A DNA stretch of 64,000 nt from Desulfoscipio geothermicus (GTDB lineage Bacteria > Bacillota > Desulfotomaculia > Desulfotomaculales > Desulfallaceae): NCBI GenBank assembly GCA_016841905.1, contig JAENYF010000011.1, forward strand, positions 1 through 64,000, written 5' to 3'. Under the pieces are notes generated by a model. That model made no database searches and was not told the origin of the DNA. It worked only from the letters and a program-made list of their open reading frames with translations. Both the position numbers and the translations under genes were made by a program. This document shows positions 26,585 through 34,964 of this stretch, one piece after another; position 1 is the stretch's first letter, and every line of letters starts with the position of its first letter.

Positions 26585-27262
26585 TTAAATACCCAGCTCT
26601 CCCTTGAGTTTGTCAAGTTCCGCATCTACAGCAGCACTGTCCTTTGAGGTATACTTTTCTTCCAACGCCTTAGCCTCGTCAACCGGTGCCTTATGGAGTT
26701 CGGCCATAGCATTCGCTTCGTCGAGCATTTTATTGGCCTTCTCCTCCATGCGGTCGAAAGAGCTGATGGCACCCTGGGTTTTCTCCACCGCAGAGCCGAA
26801 TTCATTTAGTGTTTTCTGAGTTTTAGCCACCGTGACTTTAGCCTTGATCATCTCGCGGCGAGTTTTTAAAGCCTCAATGTCAGATACAAGCTTATCGTGC
26901 ATCTGCCGCATTTTGACGGCGTTTTCATGAGCGGCATTATAAGCTACCATCAGCCCGGTACCGACGTTTTCCACTTCCTGTTTTTTAGCGATGAAGATAC
27001 GGGCATCACCTTCGTTACCGGCCACCAGTGCCTTTTTCGCCAGATCCGTGTATTTCGCAACCTCAGCCTGGTTTTCATCAACTAAACGCTTGGTGCGTGT
27101 TTCCTCCGCCATCACCCCGGCGGTACTGCGTTTTACCTCAGCCAGATTTTCAAGCATATCATTTAAATACTGGTCAATCATCTTGGCCGGATCTTCCATT
27201 TTATCCAGCAGGACGTTAATGTTGGCCTTAATAATGTCTCCAAATCTATCCAATATTGACAT
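26585..27262 (-). CDS. pspA: PspA/IM30 family protein
   Basis: Two hundred and twenty-five residues, almost wholly coiled coil. The start SILDRFGDIIKANINVLLDK forms the amphipathic membrane-binding helix, followed by EDPAKMIDQYLNDM, the ESCRT-III-like hairpin helices and a GAISSFDRMEEKANKMLDEA segment. PspA assembles on damaged membranes and preserves the proton gradient. It sits 39 bases after the TPM-domain protein gene, an association seen in other Firmicutes. A PspC-domain gene is also present at 10.9 kb. Confidence 0.95.
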   Translation of the reverse strand: MSILDRFGDIIKANINVLLDKMEDPAKMIDQYLNDMLENLAEVKRSTAGVMAEETRTKRLVDENQAEVAKYTDLAKKALVAGNEGDARIFIAKKQEVENVGTGLMVAYNAAHENAVKMRQMHDKLVSDIEALKTRREMIKAKVTVAKTQKTLNEFGSAVEKTQGAISSFDRMEEKANKMLDEANAMAELHKAPVDEAKALEEKYTSKDSAAVDAELDKLKGELGI

Positions 27263-27301
27263 GTGACTTCCTCCCCATAATTATTTTCAGCCGACACCCT
27301 A

Positions 27302-28330
27302 TTATCGCCCGGGTCCAGGATCTTCATATTTTTTGGCCAGTTCTTCCGCTTCCGCATCTTTAAATTTTTCCAACGGCTTACTGAGCATTTCCTCGGTCCG
27401 CTGTGCCTCCAGGTTTTTCTGTTTCTTGGCATAGCTCCACCAGATAAACAATAACGTTACGAAGGCTACCAAACCGAAGATAAGCATGACCACAAGCCAT
27501 GGCGAACGCGTAACCGCCATAATGCGATCCGCCGCATCGCTGAAGGACTTGCTGAAAAAGACCTCATCCGTCAGGCTATCGTCGTAATAATATCGATCTA
27601 TATAATCAAGCAAAATATCGCCTGCTTCTGTGTCAATGACAGTTTTGGCCTGCGTACCGCATACATACCGGTCCATATAATTGTTATTATACTCTAAGAA
27701 AACTAACAGTAAATGTGCCTCATCGGTAAACAACTGGTCATATAGGTTACGGGCATAAGCATCAAGCTCGCCGGCCGAGGGGGAATGCGAGCCATTGACT
27801 GTATCCGTAATATATAAATGGGGCTGCACACCGGTTTTTTGATAGAAGTATTTTAGACCGCTGACCAGCTGGGTCTGATTCTTAATCCAGCCCAGTTCGT
27901 CGGTATAGTAGTCTGTTTCATTGACTGAACCGACCGGCAACGCTTCACGCTGCACAGTGGATTTAGTTATATCTGAACTGCCACCGGAACCGCCGAGCAT
28001 GGAAATTCCGCTAGAAGCACTAAATAGGATAAGGATGACGAAAATGACAATTAAACACATAATAACTGTGAAGCAGCCGGAACCACCCGCTCCGCCGCCT
28101 GACCCGCCGCCACCAAAACCTCCGCCGCCGTAGTTACCTCCATCGCTAAACGGACCCGGGAACGGCCTGCCCATACCACCACCCAAAAAACCGCCGCCGC
28201 TTCTGCCACCACCATAAGAGCCTCTACTCGGCCCGCCGCCAAAAATACCGCCGCTGCGGCCACCACTGCTGCGGCTGCCGCCAAAGGACCCACCGCCGCT
28301 TCTGCCTCCGGAACCACCGCCTCTACCCAA
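27302..28330 (-). CDS. TPM domain membrane protein with Gly/Ser-rich N-terminus
   Basis: Three hundred and forty-two residues. The first 85 residues are mostly Gly, Ser and Arg with repeated GGGS/GRSGG patterns; a membrane helix follows (about 86-106, VIMCLIVIFVILILF), then a TPM-like domain (LKYFYQKTGVQPHLYI, EAHLLLVFLEYNNNY), a second helix near 285-305 and a charged tail. TPM proteins are often encoded beside PspA and may act in membrane or photosystem-type repair. The Gly-rich region makes codon use strongly GC-biased compared with neighbours. Role beyond partnership with PspA is not known. Confidence 0.85.
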   Translation of the reverse strand: MGRGGGSGGRSGGGSFGGSRSSGGRSGGIFGGGPSRGSYGGGRSGGGFLGGGMGRPFPGPFSDGGNYGGGGFGGGGSGGGAGGSGCFTVIMCLIVIFVILILFSASSGISMLGGSGGSSDITKSTVQREALPVGSVNETDYYTDELGWIKNQTQLVSGLKYFYQKTGVQPHLYITDTVNGSHSPSAGELDAYARNLYDQLFTDEAHLLLVFLEYNNNYMDRYVCGTQAKTVIDTEAGDILLDYIDRYYYDDSLTDEVFFSKSFSDAADRIMAVTRSPWLVVMLIFGLVAFVTLLFIWWSYAKKQKNLEAQRTEEMLSKPLEKFKDAEAEELAKKYEDPGPGR

Positions 28331-28389
28331 TGTTCTCCCTCCAATAGCCTACTGCACTACGTACGTTAATTTAATAAATGTATGTGTAT

Positions 28390-28485
28390 TTAACTCCCGA
28401 GAAGCTCCACGGAAGTAACTTCTACTTCTATTAGCTTCATTTCATGAGACTAATCTATCCCTTCAATCATACTCAGCTTAGCCAT
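28390..28485 (-). other. Short frame with in-frame amber codon behind a strong ribosome site
   Basis: GAGGAGG lies eight bases upstream of an ATG at 28485, which opens MAKLSMIEGID, then TAG (28452-28450), then SHEMKLIEVEVTSVELLGS and TAA. Either an 11-residue peptide is made or this is a small gene broken by a stop. It is 55 bases upstream of the TPM gene in the same direction, so it could also be a leader for that unit. Confidence 0.4.
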
Positions 28486-28500
28486 AGTATAATCCTCCTC

Positions 28501-28900
28501 GCTTAATTAAATATTAAATTTATAACCCAATTATTTAGCTAAACCTCTTTCAATGGTTGCCAATTAATTACTATTGCATCCTAATGATAACCAAGTTCAG
28601 GCACCGTAGCCATCAGCCCAATTGCTGCCGGCTTGTCCCCACTATACCGCTTAAACAACTCGGCGATTCCTGATGCATTCTAAGGTTTATCCAGTTTAGC
28701 ACAAACCCTAAACCTCTGTAAACTCCTCCCGTTTTTCCATCCGCTGAATTATTGCTGTCCCTTTAAATATACGTATAATTCTGACTAAAATCAATAATAG
28801 TTAACAATTAGTTATAAAAATACCCAATACCCTTAAGCAAATTGTCACCGTCAAAGGTGGCGATACCTAAGTAAAAGAATTAAGCAACCTCATGGTCCCC
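28501..28900. other. Stretch without recognisable gene
   Basis: No supported frame on either strand. A run of about eleven C followed by seven A lies at 28897-28914, the kind of homopolymer prone to slippage or sequencing error. Confidence 0.5.
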
Positions 28901-28916
28901 CCCCCCCAAAAAAACA

Positions 28917-28947
28917 GCCAGGCACCCCCGTAAAGAGAGTGCTTGGC
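28917..28947 (-). terminator. Terminator of the YjcZ-like gene
   Basis: GCCAAGCAC pairs with GTGCCTGGC (one mismatch) and is followed on the minus strand by TGTTTTTTT. Confidence 0.75.
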
Positions 28948-28994
28948 GTGCTATCTAAAACAAAGGAGGAATTAAATGCTAGCCAATTGATTGA

Positions 28995-29126
28995 CTAGTT
29001 AACGGCATATCCGCCACCACAAAATCCCATACTAAATACTAAGAGTATCAGAATGAGAAAAAGGATAAAACTACCGTCAAAGTAAGGAGTACAACCACCA
29101 CCGCCACCAGATACTCCGTAGCCCAT
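28995..29126 (-). CDS. YjcZ-like small sporulation membrane peptide
   Basis: Forty-three residues: MGYGVSGGGGGCTPYFDG, then one hydrophobic helix (FILFLILILLVFSMG) and a short FCGGGYAVN tail. The Gly/Tyr-rich start and single helix match the YjcZ/YtzR-type peptides found in spore-formers. GGGGGTAAG lies upstream of the ATG and a proper terminator follows, so it is a complete single-gene unit. The two cysteines flanking the helix are unusual for the group and might form a disulfide. Confidence 0.75.
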   Translation of the reverse strand: MGYGVSGGGGGCTPYFDGSFILFLILILLVFSMGFCGGGYAVN

Positions 29127-29233
29127 GTGCTTACCCCCTTTCCCGGTAAGGTAAGGTTATTAACCTTCCGCTGTTTATAATATGGGGGCAGTTGTCATTA
29201 TGTTACAAACGTAACATAATTTTCTGTATAATC

Positions 29234-29270
29234 AAAAGCTCCCCACCTTGATGACAAGATAGGGAGCTTT
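29234..29270 (-). terminator. Terminator of pckA
   Basis: AAAGCTCCC pairs with GGGAGCTTT, with an inner CTTG/CAAG pair, followed on the minus strand by TTTGATT. It lies 22 bases after the pckA stop. Confidence 0.8.
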
Positions 29271-29291
29271 CATACTCAGCTGCAGGTTAAA

Positions 29292-30872
29292 TTATTCGAA
29301 ATCAGGACCGGCTGCCAGTACAGTCTCTGACATATCATTAAATTTACTAAAGTTCTCTTTAAACAGCAGGGCCAGTTTCCGAGCCTGCATGTCATATTCA
29401 ATGGGATTGGACCAGGTGTTTCTCGGATTCAGCAACTCAGCCGGCACTCCAGGGCAGCTTTGCGGAATCTCGATATTAAAAATGGGATCTGGCTGGAATA
29501 CAACGTTATCAAAACCGCCGTGCAAAGCGGCGCTGACCATCGCTCGGGTATATTTGAGGTTCATCCTTTGGCCGACTCCGTAAGGACCGCCGGTCCAGCC
29601 GGTGTTGACCAAGTAAACCTGAGCATTATACTTTTCAATCTTTTCCCGAAGAATTTCAGCATAAACCAGGGGGCGACGGGGCAGAAACGGCCCGCCAAAG
29701 CCCGTGGAAAAGGTAGCCTTGGGTTCAGTAATGCCACGCTCTGTTCCGGCCAGTTTGCTGGTATAACCAGAAAGGAAATGATACATCGCCTGCTCAGGCG
29801 TCAAGCGGGCAATAGGAGGCATGACACCAAATGCATCAGCAGTCAGGAAAATAATCGTTTTCGGGTGTCCGCCAACACCGGGAATTACCGCATTGGGTAT
29901 AAAGTCTACCGGATAAGCAGCCCGGGTGTTTTCTGTAATAGCATTACTATCATAATCGGGCTGCCTGGTTTCCGGCTCAAGTATCACGTTTTCCACAACG
30001 CTGCCAAAACGAATGGCATTCCAAATTTGCGGTTCATATTCCTGGGACAGGTTGATGCATTTGGCATAGCAACCGCCTTCAAAGTTAAATACGCCCTGGT
30101 CAGTCCAGCCGTGTTCATCGTCCCCAATGAGGAAACGCTCGGGGTCGGCAGAAAGAGTAGTTTTGCCGGTGCCGGAAAGGCCGAAGAAAATTGCGCTTTC
30201 GCCTCCGGAACCAACATTGGCCGAGCAGTGCATAGGACAAATGCCCTGTTCCGGTAACAGATAATTCATGGCCGTAAAGATTGATTTTTTGATTTCACCG
30301 GCGTAAGAAGAACCACCAATGAGGATCACTCTTTTATCAAAGTTAAGGATAATAAATGCTTCCGAATAGGTTCCATCCAATTCCGGGATGGCCCTAAAAC
30401 CAGGCGCACAAAGCACGGTAAATTTAGGTTCATGATTGATTAACTCATCGGCCTGAGGCCGGACAAAAAGCTGGTAGGAAAAAAGATTCTGCCAAGCATA
30501 TTCGTTGATGACGGTAATTGGCATCCGATATTGCGGATCAGCGCCGCAGAACCCGTCAAAAACAAAAAGATCTTTTCCCTGCAGGTAAGCGGTAAGACGC
30601 AGGTAAAGATGATTAAACCCCTCCTCGCTAATTGGCTGATTAACACTTCCCCATTCAATGTTGTCATGAGTTAATGCACTGTCCACAATAAATCTATCTT
30701 CAGGAGAACGGCCGGTATATTTGCCTGTTTCCACACGCAAGGCACCATTGGCGGCGAGGATCCCTTCACCTTTGGCTAAAGCCATCTCCACCAGTTTGGC
30801 CGGAGAGAGATTTCGATACTCATTTTTAATATTTATGATACCCAATTGCTTAAGGTAATCTTTTACGCTCAT
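29292..30872 (-). CDS. pckA: Phosphoenolpyruvate carboxykinase (ATP)
   Basis: About 526 residues, full length for the ATP-dependent enzyme. It interconverts oxaloacetate plus ATP with PEP, CO2 and ADP. The kinase-1 loop is [11 protein letters not shown] near residue 235, the kinase-2 segment is LIGDDEHGW, and the substrate loop includes TGRSPEDRF and the [12 protein letters not shown] metal-site segment. The ATG at 30872 has AAGGAAGG upstream. It is a single-gene unit with its own terminator. Confidence 0.97.
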   Translation of the reverse strand: MSVKDYLKQLGIINIKNEYRNLSPAKLVEMALAKGEGILAANGALRVETGKYTGRSPEDRFIVDSALTHDNIEWGSVNQPISEEGFNHLYLRLTAYLQGKDLFVFDGFCGADPQYRMPITVINEYAWQNLFSYQLFVRPQADELINHEPKFTVLCAPGFRAIPELDGTYSEAFIILNFDKRVILIGGSSYAGEIKKSIFTAMNYLLPEQGICPMHCSANVGSGGESAIFFGLSGTGKTTLSADPERFLIGDDEHGWTDQGVFNFEGGCYAKCINLSQEYEPQIWNAIRFGSVVENVILEPETRQPDYDSNAITENTRAAYPVDFIPNAVIPGVGGHPKTIIFLTADAFGVMPPIARLTPEQAMYHFLSGYTSKLAGTERGITEPKATFSTGFGGPFLPRRPLVYAEILREKIEKYNAQVYLVNTGWTGGPYGVGQRMNLKYTRAMVSAALHGGFDNVVFQPDPIFNIEIPQSCPGVPAELLNPRNTWSNPIEYDMQARKLALLFKENFSKFNDMSETVLAAGPDFE

Positions 30873-31096
30873 CAAATCAGCCTTCCTTCTCGTTAATTAG
30901 TTATACTATTATTGTAATAAAGTTACCATATTAGAGTCAATGATTAAACAGTAAATACACGCTACTCCTCAAAATGTTATAATTTTGTTAATAATTTTTA
31001 TTTTCCCTTAAACTATGTATTAACTTGGGGCTAGTCTATCTGTGTTGCAGGAAATGTTAGACCCATCGCCGGCAACCAAAGGCCTCACCACCCGGT

Positions 31097-32092
31097 TTAC
31101 TCCTCCTGCACTTTGGGGCAGGGGAACTCGTCACATTCATAGCAAGACCGGATATTTTTCTCCATTAGACAGCCCAAGGTTTGGCAAAGATAAAACCGCA
31201 GTCTCCCCTTCCCCTGGACGCCGCCGACTTGGGGAGCCACCAGGTCTTCAGCCATTTCCGCTTTCACGATATGCATTATCGACTTAATACTGCCCAAAAA
31301 ACTGCCATCTCGGCAAGTTAAGTAACGCCTACCCAATTCCTCGGCATCTAGTTGCTCCAAAACTGCATACCCCAAGCCCTGCAAGTATTCGCCTGTTTTT
31401 CCGGCTTCGATGCCAAATTGAATTATTTCTTCCTTTAAACCGGTATCAACCAACCCTTTAATTTGATCAACAGTTTGGTAATCAAAACATAAAAGGCTGT
31501 GCAAGGCGGAATTAGCCCTTAATGCCTGCAATACAGCTCTTACTGTATCAGGCTGCAGGTAAAAGGTAACCCCTTCCCAGGTGAACAAGGTTTTCTGAGC
31601 CGGATTGAAACCTTCAGCGCAAAGTTTACTAATTAAGTCATCATGTTCAAAATCAAGCGCTACATACCTGACGTTGTCATGGCTGGTTATGCCGTTGTTC
31701 TGTAAAATTGACTTCTTGAGCTTCTGAGTGGCTAAAGCGTCTATTTCATAAATTATGGTATCGGCAATGAATTTCTCAAACCGGTAAGGACGGCTATCAT
31801 AACCTGCGCCTAAAATAACTATTTGGGGTAGCCCTGCTTGCAGGGAAGTAACAAATAAATCATCAAAATACGCAGTCCTGGCAGTCACAAATTCATACAG
31901 GCCTTCCGGAATCATTTTTTTAATGTTTTGACGAAAATCAGCGTCCTTTAATGGCTCACTTTTCTCCTCCGGTAAGAATAATGCTGCAAGCTCATCTTTA
32001 CCACGTACATCGGCATCGTCTTCATAACAGGCCAAAGCCCTTAGCGAAGCTATAACCACAGCTGTTTCAGAAGCCTTTCTTGTGTGTTTCAT
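31097..32092 (-). CDS. LCMT/PPM1-like SAM-dependent methyltransferase with Cys-rich tail
   Basis: About 331 residues. The SAM site is IVILGAGYDSRPYRF (near residue 95), with DFEHDDL and an FTWEGVTFYLQPDTV segment, the marks of the leucine-carboxyl-methyltransferase-like family whose bacterial members often act on polyketides or unknown acceptors. The last 40 residues carry a cysteine cluster (CYECDEFPC) not usual for the family, resembling DUF3795-type zinc modules. The ATG at 32092 follows AGAAGGTG. The gene begins 19 bases after the MBL hydrolase gene, so they are probably co-expressed. Confidence 0.88.
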   Translation of the reverse strand: MKHTRKASETAVVIASLRALACYEDDADVRGKDELAALFLPEEKSEPLKDADFRQNIKKMIPEGLYEFVTARTAYFDDLFVTSLQAGLPQIVILGAGYDSRPYRFEKFIADTIIYEIDALATQKLKKSILQNNGITSHDNVRYVALDFEHDDLISKLCAEGFNPAQKTLFTWEGVTFYLQPDTVRAVLQALRANSALHSLLCFDYQTVDQIKGLVDTGLKEEIIQFGIEAGKTGEYLQGLGYAVLEQLDAEELGRRYLTCRDGSFLGSIKSIMHIVKAEMAEDLVAPQVGGVQGKGRLRFYLCQTLGCLMEKNIRSCYECDEFPCPKVQEE

Positions 32093-32111
32093 ATTTTCAC
32101 CTTCTATTCTC

Positions 32112-32792
32112 TCAGGAGTGCTGAGACAGGTAATACTCAATGTAGCTCCGAACCTTGCCAGCGGGTTGATAAATCCCAAAGTGGCCTTCGCAAAGGATGT
32201 CTGCCTTTAAGGCAATTAACTTGCCCATTGATTCCCGCCAATGTTTCATATTCGAACCCCAGGAGGAGTCAAAGGGACCATGGATGTCCTGGCCAAATAA
32301 AATTCTGGTTCCCTTGACATCCAGGTAGGGGCTGATGCCGCCTGGTGTGTGGCCAGGGGTATGCAGGCAATGCAAGACCGTATTGCCCACCACCACATCC
32401 TGCAGTTCGCCGGTTAACAATATATCCACCGACACGCCACGGTAATTGACCCGATAGTACGAGGCTGCAGTAAGATTAGAATTATCCCCGGCAACAGCGT
32501 CGCTCTCTAGTTCATGACATACTACCTGAGCTCCCCGCTCCTGAAAATAACGCACCCCCCCGATGTGATCAATATGCCCGTGGGTAACAATGACATATTT
32601 CAACAGGGCAATATCCAGGCCAAGTTTTTTCAAGTTTGCTAAAATAGTCCGGGTAGAATAGCCCAGCCCTGTGTCCACCAGTGCCAGCTCAGTGCCGCCA
32701 TCGACCAGGTAGACACAGCAATCACGCCCTTCCGTTATCTGAGGTCCCCCAACAATATACACGCCTTCAGCAACCCGCTCAGGTTTACCCAT
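32112..32792 (-). CDS. MBL-fold metallo-hydrolase
   Basis: About 226 residues of the metallo-beta-lactamase superfamily. Metal ligands are seen in VTHGHIDHIGG (near residue 70), H in LHTPGHTPGG (near 155), D in LFGQDIHG, and H in CEGHFG near 212. The motif set fits glyoxalase II-like or general hydrolases; the substrate is unknown. The ATG at 32792 has AAAGGATGG upstream. It shares a probable operon with the methyltransferase that follows. Confidence 0.92.
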   Translation of the reverse strand: MGKPERVAEGVYIVGGPQITEGRDCCVYLVDGGTELALVDTGLGYSTRTILANLKKLGLDIALLKYVIVTHGHIDHIGGVRYFQERGAQVVCHELESDAVAGDNSNLTAASYYRVNYRGVSVDILLTGELQDVVVGNTVLHCLHTPGHTPGGISPYLDVKGTRILFGQDIHGPFDSSWGSNMKHWRESMGKLIALKADILCEGHFGIYQPAGKVRSYIEYYLSQHS

Positions 32793-33059
32793 GCAAATGC
32801 CATCCTTTCTTTTCATTGATAACTATCCGATATATAAATTATATCTGAAACATCACCATCCGGCTACGTAAGTCAAGGCGATTTTCCACCATAGCTTGGC
32901 TATATCTCGGTGGCAATAGTCAATATTTGGAATTGATGTCTAACTACAAATTTGTCGTAATTGTTTGTTAAGTGACTAAAAAACATACACATTTGTCATA
33001 ATACAACTTATTGTCTATAAAATTAGCGAATTTTTGTTGTGTTTAGAATTAATTTAATC

Positions 33060-33075
33060 TGGCATGAAAATTGCT
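33060..33075 (+). promoter_or_regulatory. Sigma-54 type promoter, copy A
   Basis: TGGCATG, four bases, TTGCT: GG at 33061-33062 and GC at 33073-33074 have the -24/-12 spacing of sigma-54 promoters. The predicted start is near 33086. A near-perfect ACAAATTTGT palindrome lies about 110 bases upstream (near 32948) and could be an activator site. The same element with flanking similarity recurs at 44894. Confidence 0.7.
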
Positions 33076-33085
33076 TTTAGTTAGT

Positions 33086-33192
33086 AATAGTGAATGTAAT
33101 ATGGTAAGAAGGATACCCCCTGAGTATACTCAATAAACCCCTCTCTTTATCTATACTTAGTTTTGTTCCCTCTCATCGAGGGAATTTTTTTT
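33086..33192 (+). ncRNA. Putative sigma-54-dependent small RNA, copy A
   Basis: The unit runs from the predicted -24/-12 start to a strong terminator (TTCCCTC 33166-33172 paired with GAGGGAA 33178-33184, then T8), about 107 bases. It has no credible coding frame with a ribosome site. A single-stranded pyrimidine tract ACCCCTCTC (33137-33145) is complementary to Shine-Dalgarno sequences, as in known C-rich regulatory RNAs. GAGTATACTC (33122-33131) is palindromic. Order, C-tract and terminator match copy B at 44920-45004. Role as a trans-acting RNA is inference. Confidence 0.6.
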
Positions 33193-33330
33193 GCCTTGCT
33201 TACCGGGAAAAAACCTGCACTTATGGCCGGCTTCATCACCTCTTGGCTAATTTGACGTTTACAATTCACTTTAAAAGCCATTATATAAATGGAAGTACTG
33301 TTTAAAATAATAACCAGGAGCGTAACATTG

Positions 33331-33960
33331 ATGGATAAACACCGGCTATTCAGCGAGTTTGATACTAACTTACTCAACGATGACCAGCCCTCCCTCTATT
33401 TCAGAAAGCTGGCTGAGGCAGGCTTGCTTAATACTGCTTATCCCTTTATCATGCTGGATATCCTGCAAAAGGTCGAACAACCACCTGAATTCCATCCGGA
33501 AGGCAGCGTTTGGGAACATACCCTGCTGGTAGTCGACCTAGCCGCGGCAAGGAGAAAGATTAGCGCCAATCCACGTGTTTTTATGTGGACAGCTCTGCTG
33601 CACGATCTTGGTAAAGCCAACACCACCAAGATTCGCCGAGGTAAAATTACCGCTTACGATCATGACAAGCAAGGCGCTAAATTAGCGGCAAAATTTTTAA
33701 GGGAATTTACTGCTGACGAGGAATTTATTAACCAGGTAACGCGTTTGGTCAGATGGCACATGCAGATACTTTACGTAACTAAAAAACTGCCCTTTGCGGA
33801 TATTCAAAAAATGCTCAGTGAAGTACCGCTGGAAGAAATCGCCCTTTTCTGCGAGTGTGATCGCCTAGGCAGGGGCAATATGAATGATAAGATACTGCAA
33901 GCAGAACTTGCTAATGTAGATTATTTTATGCAGCAATGTCGACCATACCTGGACACGTAA
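33331..33960 (+). CDS. HD domain phosphohydrolase, tRNA nucleotidyltransferase-like
   Basis: About 209 residues. HD-domain ligands are seen in SVWEHTLLVVDLA, ALLHDLGKANTT, DHDKQGAKLAAKFL and RLVRWHMQILY, the order found in the HD part of CCA-adding enzymes and of stand-alone metal-dependent phosphohydrolases. No nucleotidyltransferase domain is attached. The ATG at 33331 follows CAGGAGCG; a TTG one codon earlier is possible. It lies 140 bases after the sigma-54 small RNA terminator, so it probably needs its own promoter. Substrate unknown. Confidence 0.88.
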   Translation: MDKHRLFSEFDTNLLNDDQPSLYFRKLAEAGLLNTAYPFIMLDILQKVEQPPEFHPEGSVWEHTLLVVDLAAARRKISANPRVFMWTALLHDLGKANTTKIRRGKITAYDHDKQGAKLAAKFLREFTADEEFINQVTRLVRWHMQILYVTKKLPFADIQKMLSEVPLEEIALFCECDRLGRGNMNDKILQAELANVDYFMQQCRPYLDT

Positions 33961-34103
33961 CTGTAACTACATAAATTATCGCCATAATCAGCTGTTTTTC
34001 AGAAGAAATAAAAATAAGGTTAAGCACAACAACAAAATTATATACTTTGGCTGTCCACCGCACCGCAACTGGTATTGTCAAGTACATATTGTTTTATACT
34101 GCT

Positions 34104-34700
34104 TTACACTTCAGCAAAGCAGTAATTCATATCCAGGCCACGGGTAGCTATTCCGTCCATACTTCCCTGATCAGTGTACTGCCACATATGGTAACGACCG
34201 TTATAGGTCGGCCTGGTATTATATTCAGCCAGCCAAACGGTGACATCCTCAGGTAATTTACCAGCCTCAAGTTGATTGGACAGCCAGTGTTTATTGGCGT
34301 AGATGCCGGGTTTAAAGCCGGCCTGTCGAATACATTTCAGTGCTTCTAGCGCGTAGACTGTGATTTTTTCACGGGGCAGAGCTCCCAGGGGAGGGTTATA
34401 TTTTGGATCGGCTTCTTCAAAATCAATAAAAGCCGGGTAGACTAGCTCCTTGCCGGCCAGTTGGGCTAAAAAGTTATCCACCTCTTTCCGGTGTTTGACC
34501 TTATCGCCGTAGTAAAAATAGTGGTAAGCGCCAATTGGAACACCGACTCGTTTAGCTTCGTTATAATTTCGTTCCCACATTTCATCAGTATCATGCATTC
34601 CATGACTTGCTCTAATGATGACAAAATCAACCTTACCCCTGAGCTTATCCCAATCAATTAGGCCCTGGTATTTGGAAACATCTATACCTTTTAAGAGCAT
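34104..34700 (-). CDS. GH25 family lysozyme
   Basis: One hundred and ninety-eight residues of glycoside hydrolase family 25. Catalytic-site segments are KGIDVSKYQGLIDW at the start, FVIIRASHG, FIDFEEAD (near residue 95) and WQYTDQGSMDGI near the end. The family cleaves the muramic acid-glucosamine bond of peptidoglycan. There is no signal peptide or wall-binding domain, so it may act inside during sporulation, in a holin-like context, or be released by lysis. Single gene. Confidence 0.94.
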   Translation of the reverse strand: MLLKGIDVSKYQGLIDWDKLRGKVDFVIIRASHGMHDTDEMWERNYNEAKRVGVPIGAYHYFYYGDKVKHRKEVDNFLAQLAGKELVYPAFIDFEEADPKYNPPLGALPREKITVYALEALKCIRQAGFKPGIYANKHWLSNQLEAGKLPEDVTVWLAEYNTRPTYNGRYHMWQYTDQGSMDGIATRGLDMNYCFAEV

Positions 34701-34820
34701 GCGAATTCACCTTCTTCATTTACGTCTTTGGCTTGAGGAAACATTCTTATGTTAATCTATTCAATAACTAATGATTCTGCTTTTAACGATATTCCAAGGT
34801 GCGGATGCAACATCAAGCAA

Positions 34821-34849
34821 GAAGAGCAGGCTAGCAGGGCCTGCTCTTC
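34821..34849. terminator. Perfect 11-bp hairpin
   Basis: GAAGAGCAGGC pairs with GCCTGCTCTTC around a seven-base loop. It lies between the GH25 gene start and the Ig-repeat gene end, and could terminate the Ig-repeat/dinB unit on the minus strand. Confidence 0.65.
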
Positions 34850-34964
34850 TTTGGCGTCTATTTAACTCAGGTTAGGGTCAACTAACTTGCTGCCCTGGTC
34901 TTACAATAAGTACCGGTAATCAGACCCCGCTTACTTCAATCAAAGCTGCAGCAGCTAATTTTAG

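Noticed and set aside
28060-28330. A simple-sequence repeat array or CRISPR-like region
   Set aside because: The repeats are degenerate Gly/Ser codons inside the TPM protein gene, with no regular unit or spacers.
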